20,324 nt of DNA. Source: RYN-431 sp036388295 (lineage in GTDB: Bacteria > Planctomycetota > Phycisphaerae > Tepidisphaerales > Tepidisphaeraceae). Each line of letters begins with the position of its first letter. Positions within the stretch are counted from its first letter, which is position 1. The position numbers and the translations under genes are program-made. The DNA is taken from positions 1 to 20,324 of the forward strand of contig DASVSC010000063.1 in assembly GCA_036388295.1 (NCBI GenBank), read 5' to 3'. The notes under the pieces were generated by a model, which was not told where the DNA came from, searched no databases, and saw only the letters and a list, made by a program, of their open reading frames with translations. Shown here piece after piece: positions 13,626 to 20,324 of this stretch.

Positions 13626-14489
13626 TCACACCGGCTTAATGTGGCGGTAGCGGGCCAGGGCGAAGTCGTAAACGGAATAGCAGATCATGCCGACGCCGAT
13701 CGTGCCGGTCAGGGCGGGGCCGTAGGGACGGCTTTTGATGGCGTTCAGGGCATCCGGCACGCTCTTGGCCTCGGCGGGATTCGAGTGCCAGCCGGCGGCG
13801 ATGAGGAACAGGCCCAGCAGCAGGAACACGACGCCCCACGACGCCATGCCGAAGCGGCTGATGCGGGCGAGCCAGCGGGCCGCACGCGGCATCAGGTCGC
13901 TGAGGTTCAGCCGGCAATCCAGGCCAGGCCTGCAGGCGCCGAACAGCGCGTAACAGCCGTACCCGGAAACCAACAGCCCGGTGCCCACCGCCGCCCACTT
14001 CCCGCCCGGCCACGCCAGCAGCCAGGCCGTCCAGCCTTCGGCCCCCTGGTCGTCGGTGACCGAGGCGCGAAAGCCGGTCATCAGGCAGACGACGGCCGCC
14101 ACCAGTGTCAGGTAAAACAGCCCTTCGAACGCCGACGCCACGCGGTACACCCAGCCGTCCCCCTCGGCGTCGAAAATCGCTTTCACCAGGCACCACAGCG
14201 CGTACCCGGCCAGCCCGATTCCCAAAGCGGCCAACACCACTGGCCCGTACGAGGCGTCCGCAATGCTGCGCAACACGCCGGCGGAGCCCTTGGTGTCGCG
14301 GTACAAGCCGATCGTCGACAAGATTGTGAACGTGCCGACCAGGCCGTACACCACGCCCTTGGCGGCAAAGCCGATGCGCGCCAGCCATTCGATCAGCGGG
14401 CTCGCCTCTTTCGCCGCCCGGTAGGCCTGTTTCGCGGGCGAATCGGTCGGGCTCACCCATACGCATCCGTCGCTACGTAATTCCGCCAT
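13626..14489 (-). CDS. DUF1206 integral membrane protein
   Basis: 287 residues with three tandem copies of the DUF1206 unit, each a pair of membrane helices (roughly residues 34-110, 120-180, 205-280). Signatures are LARIGFAAKGVVYGLVG (36-52), ALGIGLAGYALWCLVKA and a later RISRFGMASWGVVFLLLG. The N-terminus is cytoplasmic-looking and charged. The family has no known activity. AAGGA lies 7 bases upstream of the ATG at 14489, one of the better ribosome sites in this window. It follows the kdp operon on the same strand after 82 bases and a hairpin, so weak co-transcription is possible. Confidence 0.85.
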   Translation of the reverse strand: MAELRSDGCVWVSPTDSPAKQAYRAAKEASPLIEWLARIGFAAKGVVYGLVGTFTILSTIGLYRDTKGSAGVLRSIADASYGPVVLAALGIGLAGYALWCLVKAIFDAEGDGWVYRVASAFEGLFYLTLVAAVVCLMTGFRASVTDDQGAEGWTAWLLAWPGGKWAAVGTGLLVSGYGCYALFGACRPGLDCRLNLSDLMPRAARWLARISRFGMASWGVVFLLLGLFLIAAGWHSNPAEAKSVPDALNAIKSRPYGPALTGTIGVGMICYSVYDFALARYRHIKPV

Positions 14490-14539
14490 GTCTCATCCTT
14501 GAACGACTGCCGCGCCTGCAACCGGTCATCGTAGGCTGA

Positions 14540-14579
14540 CGAATTGAGATCGGCCGTGGACGGTGACACGGTCAATTCG
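14540..14579 (-). terminator. Hairpin overlapping the kdpD-like stop codon
   Basis: CGAATTGA (14540-14547) pairs with TCAATTCG (14572-14579), and inner CCGTG pairs with CACGG, with a 6-base bulge. The outer arm contains the TGA stop at 14572-14574. It could attenuate read-through from kdp into the DUF1206 gene. There is no U-run. Confidence 0.45.
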
Positions 14580-16272
14580 CGAATAATGTGTCGAGGCACG
14601 CCTGTGGAGACGTGGCCGCGAGCAGACGGCGGCGCTGGTCGCGATTGCCGAGCAAACGGCCCGCGGCGGCAAGAATGCGCAGGTGCACGTTCGGCCCGTC
14701 GGCGGGCACCAGCAGCAGGAACACCGTATCAATCCCCGCGGCGACGTTCGCGTCCGTGACGCCCGCCGTCGTAACCCCCAACGCCGCGATCGGCCGGGCC
14801 AGGCCCGCCACCCGCGCGTGCGGGAGGGCGACGCCTTCGTTAAGGAACGTCGATCCCCGCGCTTCGCGCGCTTCAATCGCGGCCAGCAGGTCCGCCACCG
14901 ACGGCGTCGCGTCCAGCCCGATGACCGCGGCCCGCACAAGGCGTTCCAGAACCTCGCGACGCGACACCGGCTCGTCAAATAGCACCACGTTCTCGGCCCG
15001 CAACACCGTGGATAAATCCACAGGCGGCGACGCGGCGGGCGGGGCGGCGGGCGGGGCGGTTGCGGCGGGTCGGGCCGCGGGTTCGGACTCGAACACCGCC
15101 GTCGGCCGCTCCGGGTCGGTGGCGTCGGCGTCCACCACGATCACCGTCACGTTCTTCTGCCGAACGATTAACTCCTCGGCCACGCTGCGGCGGCCCAGCA
15201 GCACGCGTCGCCACGACGGAATGCGGTGCGGGCTGCCGATCACGATCTGGCCGACGCGGTATTCGCGGGCGAAGCGCAGCAGCGTGTCGGCGATGTCCGC
15301 GCCTTTGAACGTGAAGACCGTGGCCCCGAGCTGATTGGCCAGCGTGAGCGTTTCGCCGAGTACGCGCTGCGTAGCGGCGTCGATCACCGTCGGCTCTTCC
15401 TGCGGCGTCTGGACGTACACGGCATACCAGTTCCGGTTCAACCGCCCGGCCAAGCGCGAGCCGAAGCGCAACAGCCGCGCGCTGTTCGGCCCGCGCGACG
15501 ACAAGCAGACCATGATCTGGTCCGACACGTTCGACTCCGCCGCCACGCCGCCGGGCGACGCTTGCTCCGGCCGCATCTCCCGGCGGCGCAGGTCGAGCTG
15601 GCTGGCGACTTCACGCATCGTCAATTCGCGCAGCTGTTCGAGATTGGGGGCGGTGAAGAAGTTCTCCAGCGACATGGCCACGCGGTCGGCCGGATAAATT
15701 TTCCCTTCGCGCAACCGTTTCTGCAGGTCTTCCGCGGCCAAGTCGACGTTCACCACCTGGTCCGCCTCGGCCAGCACCGCGTCGGGGAGCCGTTCGCGGA
15801 CTTTGACGCCGATCAGGCGTTCGACCATGTCGTACAGACTTTCCAGGTGCTGCACGTTCAGCGTGGAGATCACGTGAATGCCGGCGGCCGTCAGGTCGCG
15901 CACGTCCTGGTACCGCTTGGCGTTCCGGCTGCCGGGCACGTTGGTGTGGGCCAATTCGTCGACCAGCACCACCTGCGGCCGCCGGGCCAGAATGGCGTCG
16001 AGGTCCATTTCCTCGACCGCGATCGCGTGATATTCCGACACGCGCATCGGCACGCGCGCCAGGCCGTCGATGAGCTGCCGCGTTTGTTCCCGGCCGTGGT
16101 GTTCCACGACGCCGATCACGACGTCAACGCCTTCGTCTTTCAGGCGGTGGCCTTCCTGCAGCATCTGGTAGGTTTTGCCCACGCCCGGCGCGAAGCCGAG
16201 GTAGACCTTCAGCCGGCCGCGCTGCGAACGGCGGATCATCTGCAGGAATGAAGCGGCGCGGTTTTCGGGCAT
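14572..16272 (-). CDS. KdpD sensor-Usp-PTS EIIA fusion without histidine kinase
   Basis: 566 residues. Residues about 14-225 are the KdpD N-terminal domain with Walker A GFAPGVGKT (26-34), HHGREQT (58-64), Walker B VVLVDELAHTN (101-111) and LNVQHLESL (138-146). Residues about 250-382 are a universal-stress-protein domain (DQIMVCLSSRG, GQIVIGSPHR, VTVIVVDA). A Pro/Ala linker covers about 398-418. Residues about 420-566 are a PTS EIIA type 2 domain with LNEGVALPHAR (477-487), His485 being the phosphorylated residue in the family. The four KdpD membrane helices, GAF-like region and kinase domain are absent. Full-length KdpD is a K+-responsive kinase; this protein can only be a cytoplasmic sensor or adaptor. 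It starts 26 bases after kdpC, as kdpD should. Known family link: EIIANtr binds KdpD in E. coli, so the fusion makes functional sense. Confidence 0.9.
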   Translation of the reverse strand: MPENRAASFLQMIRRSQRGRLKVYLGFAPGVGKTYQMLQEGHRLKDEGVDVVIGVVEHHGREQTRQLIDGLARVPMRVSEYHAIAVEEMDLDAILARRPQVVLVDELAHTNVPGSRNAKRYQDVRDLTAAGIHVISTLNVQHLESLYDMVERLIGVKVRERLPDAVLAEADQVVNVDLAAEDLQKRLREGKIYPADRVAMSLENFFTAPNLEQLRELTMREVASQLDLRRREMRPEQASPGGVAAESNVSDQIMVCLSSRGPNSARLLRFGSRLAGRLNRNWYAVYVQTPQEEPTVIDAATQRVLGETLTLANQLGATVFTFKGADIADTLLRFAREYRVGQIVIGSPHRIPSWRRVLLGRRSVAEELIVRQKNVTVIVVDADATDPERPTAVFESEPAARPAATAPPAAPPAASPPVDLSTVLRAENVVLFDEPVSRREVLERLVRAAVIGLDATPSVADLLAAIEAREARGSTFLNEGVALPHARVAGLARPIAALGVTTAGVTDANVAAGIDTVFLLLVPADGPNVHLRILAAAGRLLGNRDQRRRLLAATSPQACLDTLFAN

Positions 16273-16298
16273 TGTGTACTCGGCGTCGGGAAACCCAA

Positions 16299-17024
16299 TT
16301 AGCGGCCTGGCCCCGGCCCGGCCGCGTCGAGGGCGCGGTTGAGCATCAGGACGTTCACGCCCGCGTCGCCCAGCAGGCCGAATTGCGGCGATTGCGTGTT
16401 GCCGTCGATAAGCTTGGCCACGTCGGCCTCGCTGATCCCACGGGCGCGGGCGACGCGGGCGGTTTGCAGCTTCGCGTTAGCGGGGCTGATGTGCGGGTCG
16501 ACACCGCTGGCCGACCGCGTGACGCTGTCCGCCGGCACGACCGCGTCGGCGGCCAGGCCGTTGGTTTTTCGATACGCCTCGGCCAACTGTTTGACGCCGT
16601 CGTAGCTTTCATTCACGTCTTTCGTGGCCGGGTCGTCGGCAACGCCGTTGAGCAGTTTGTCGCTCGTCGGCCCGAGGTTCGTGCCGCCGCTGCTGGACGG
16701 GTCGTGCCCGCTGCCGGCGGCGCTGGGGCGGGGCTGGAAATACTTCTCGCCGGCGAACGGCTGGCTGAGCAGTTCCGACCCGACAACGCTCTTCCCGTCG
16801 GCGGAATAGACGAGCGACCCGTTCGCCTTGTGGTTGAACAGCGCCTGCGACAGGCCCCACACGACGGCCGGGTAAAGGCCGCAAACCAGGACGAGCAGGA
16901 CCAGCGTCGCGACGACCGACGCGCGCAAGTGCGTGGCGAAACCGTCGGCAGCCAGAGCGACCGGGCGTGACGGGGCCGAAGTGGTTGAACTCTGCGGAAG
17001 GGTGGTGACAGGTTTGGATTGCAT
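16299..17024 (-). CDS. kdpC: Potassium-transporting ATPase subunit KdpC
   Basis: 241 residues. KdpC is the single-helix accessory subunit of the KdpFABC K+ pump. One membrane segment at about 36-58 (SVVATLVLLVLVCGLYPAVV) is followed by the family periplasmic domain: LVYSADGKSVVGSELLSQPF, KYFQPRPSAAG, NLGPTSDKLL, VPADSVTRSASGVDPHISP and an ending with LNRALD. It is longer than E. coli KdpC (190), with about 30 extra residues before the helix and a loop insertion. GGAG sits 8 bases before the ATG. It starts 31 bases after kdpB. Confidence 0.95.
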   Translation of the reverse strand: MQSKPVTTLPQSSTTSAPSRPVALAADGFATHLRASVVATLVLLVLVCGLYPAVVWGLSQALFNHKANGSLVYSADGKSVVGSELLSQPFAGEKYFQPRPSAAGSGHDPSSSGGTNLGPTSDKLLNGVADDPATKDVNESYDGVKQLAEAYRKTNGLAADAVVPADSVTRSASGVDPHISPANAKLQTARVARARGISEADVAKLIDGNTQSPQFGLLGDAGVNVLMLNRALDAAGPGPGR

Positions 17025-17055
17025 GATGAAATCTCCGAAGGCAGGCCTATTCGAA

Positions 17056-19122
<2,067 letters not shown>

Positions 19123-19145
19123 AATAGTTTTCAGGGGCACGCTGC

Positions 19146-20324
19146 TCAGAACGTGCGGCCGCCTTTCATGAGAAAGTGTTCGACCACGGGGCCGAGGCAG
19201 AGCGCGGGCACGAAGGTCAGTGCGCCGACGATGACGACGGTCGCCAGCAGCAGCACGGCGAACGTGCCGCCGCTGACCGGGAAACTGCCGCCACTGATCG
19301 GCAGCAGCTTTTTGCCCGCCAGATTCCCGGCCAGGGCCAGCACGGGAATGATGATGAAGAACCGGCCGAACAGCATGGCGATGCCGAGCGTGGTGTTCCA
19401 GGCGACGTTGTTCGCGCCCAGCCCGGCAAAGGCGGACCCGTTGTTGGCCACCGCGCTGCTGTAGGCGTAGAGAATTTCGCTCAGGCCGTGCGGGCCGCTG
19501 TTGTTGAGGGTTTTGAGTCCCCACCACGGCGCGTCGGCCGTGCCCGTGCCGCCGGCCGCCAGGGCCGTGAAGGCCAGCACGCCGATCGACGTCACCAGCA
19601 CCGCCAGCGCGGTCACCTTCACGTCGTAGGCTTCGATCTTCTTGCCTAGGTATTCCGGCGTCCTCCCGACCATCAGGCCGGCGATGAAGATGGCCAGCAC
19701 GACGAACAGCAGCATGCCGTACAGGCCCGCGCCTACGCCGCCGAAGACGACTTCGCCCAGGTGCAAATTGAACAGCGGCACCAGGCCGCCCAGCGGCGTG
19801 AACGAATCGTGCATGCTGTTGACCGCGCCACAACTGGCGTCGGTCGTGATGGTGGCGAACAGCGCGCTGTTGGCGACGCCGAAGCGGGTTTCCTTGCCTT
19901 CGGTGTTGCCGGCGTCGCTGCTGACGTTCATCGCCGTCATCTGCGGATTACCGGCCGCTTCGGCCCAGTAGCAGACCGCGAAGCCGGCCAGGAACAGCGC
20001 GTACATCGTCCCCCAGACGGCCCAGCCGTGCGCCTGCTTTTTCACCAGTCGCCCCAGGAAATACGTCAGCCCGGCGGGAATCGCGAAGATCGACAGCATC
20101 TGCACGAAGTTGCTCAGCGGCGTCGGGTTTTCGAACGGGAACGCGGCGTTGGCGTTGACGTAGCCGCCGCCGTTCGTGCCGAGCATTTTGATCGCCACCT
20201 GCGACGCCATCGGCCCCTGCGGGATCAACTGCTCTGCGCCTTCCATCGTCGTGGCGGCGGTGTAGGGCTTGAAGTTCTGGATCATCCCCTGGCTGACCAG
20301 GAACAAGGCGAACACCACGCACGC
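19146..20324 (-). CDS. kdpA: Potassium-transporting ATPase subunit KdpA, 5' end cut off
   Basis: About 392 C-terminal residues of the K+-binding channel-like subunit of KdpFABC; the frame is open through the right edge, so roughly the first third (E. coli KdpA is 557 residues) is outside the window. Selectivity-filter segments are visible: GTNGGGY followed by ENPTPLSNF, then TTDASCGAVNSMHDSFTPLGG with the CGAVN filter, and NNGSAFAGL in the last repeat. Many hydrophobic helices run between them. Ends GGRTF. First visible gene of the kdpABC plus kdpD-like operon. The kdp promoter and any K+ or c-di-AMP control element would lie beyond the window. Confidence 0.96.
   Translation of the reverse strand, partial: ACVVFALFLVSQGMIQNFKPYTAATTMEGAEQLIPQGPMASQVAIKMLGTNGGGYVNANAAFPFENPTPLSNFVQMLSIFAIPAGLTYFLGRLVKKQAHGWAVWGTMYALFLAGFAVCYWAEAAGNPQMTAMNVSSDAGNTEGKETRFGVANSALFATITTDASCGAVNSMHDSFTPLGGLVPLFNLHLGEVVFGGVGAGLYGMLLFVVLAIFIAGLMVGRTPEYLGKKIEAYDVKVTALAVLVTSIGVLAFTALAAGGTGTADAPWWGLKTLNNSGPHGLSEILYAYSSAVANNGSAFAGLGANNVAWNTTLGIAMLFGRFFIIIPVLALAGNLAGKKLLPISGGSFPVSGGTFAVLLLATVVIVGALTFVPALCLGPVVEHFLMKGGRTF

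Noticed and set aside
19123..19833. N-terminal extension of KdpB
   Set aside because: Same-strand, other-frame overlap with kdpA; KdpB homology starts at MATQSKS at 19122.

Overview
The window is high-GC, gene-dense DNA. It most resembles a planctomycete (Planctomycetota, or at least the PVC group). The main evidence is an adjacent pair of DUF1592-type cytochrome-like and DUF1552 Tat-exported proteins, a XylR-type regulator beside them, a secreted esterase-like hydrolase and generally weak Shine-Dalgarno sequences. The class cannot be told from the sequence.

Region 1 (about 1-6955) is an RNA-repair locus. A divergent 199-base region separates rtcR (+ strand, sigma54 activator with an N-terminal CARF-type sensor) from a minus-strand operon: ro60/rsr (TROVE + vWA), a 0.6-kb non-coding array, rtcB (RNA ligase), rtcA (RNA 3'-phosphate cyclase). 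A -24/-12 (sigma54) promoter with the correct GG-N10-GC spacing sits just upstream of ro60, and an inverted repeat that could bind RtcR lies about 70 bases further upstream. The non-coding array is the most interesting part. I find four consecutive Y-RNA-like units (Y1 to Y4 in transcription order). Each begins with a helix carrying the motif CGAATGC (a Ro60-binding stem). Y3 and Y4 enclose a tRNA-like body in circularly permuted order: T arm, acceptor stem closed by a loop, then D arm. The anticodon arm is replaced by the Ro-binding helix. Y2 keeps the T arm and a GNRA-capped acceptor stem but has lost the D arm. Y1 has no tRNA-like body. Two similar long hairpins separate Y2 from Y3 and Y4 from rtcB. 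The layout parallels the known Salmonella rsr-yrl-rtcBA operon, but the RNA set is larger. Inference: damaged RNA ends activate RtcR, and the operon then supplies Ro60/Y-RNA surveillance together with RtcA/RtcB end-healing and ligation.

Region 2 (about 6956-14489) holds a hairpin terminator, a 53-codon gene remnant, a secreted alpha/beta hydrolase, the DUF1592 and DUF1552 exported pair (one operon, minus strand), a divergent XylR-like regulator and a DUF1206 membrane protein. This looks like a small carbohydrate or extracellular-polymer module, but the substrate is not visible.

Region 3 (about 14572-20324) is the K+ uptake operon kdpA (5' end cut by the window edge), kdpB, kdpC, and a kdpD-like gene. 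That last gene encodes the KdpD sensor and Usp domains fused to a PTS EIIA domain, with no membrane segments and no histidine kinase. No kdpE is present in the window.
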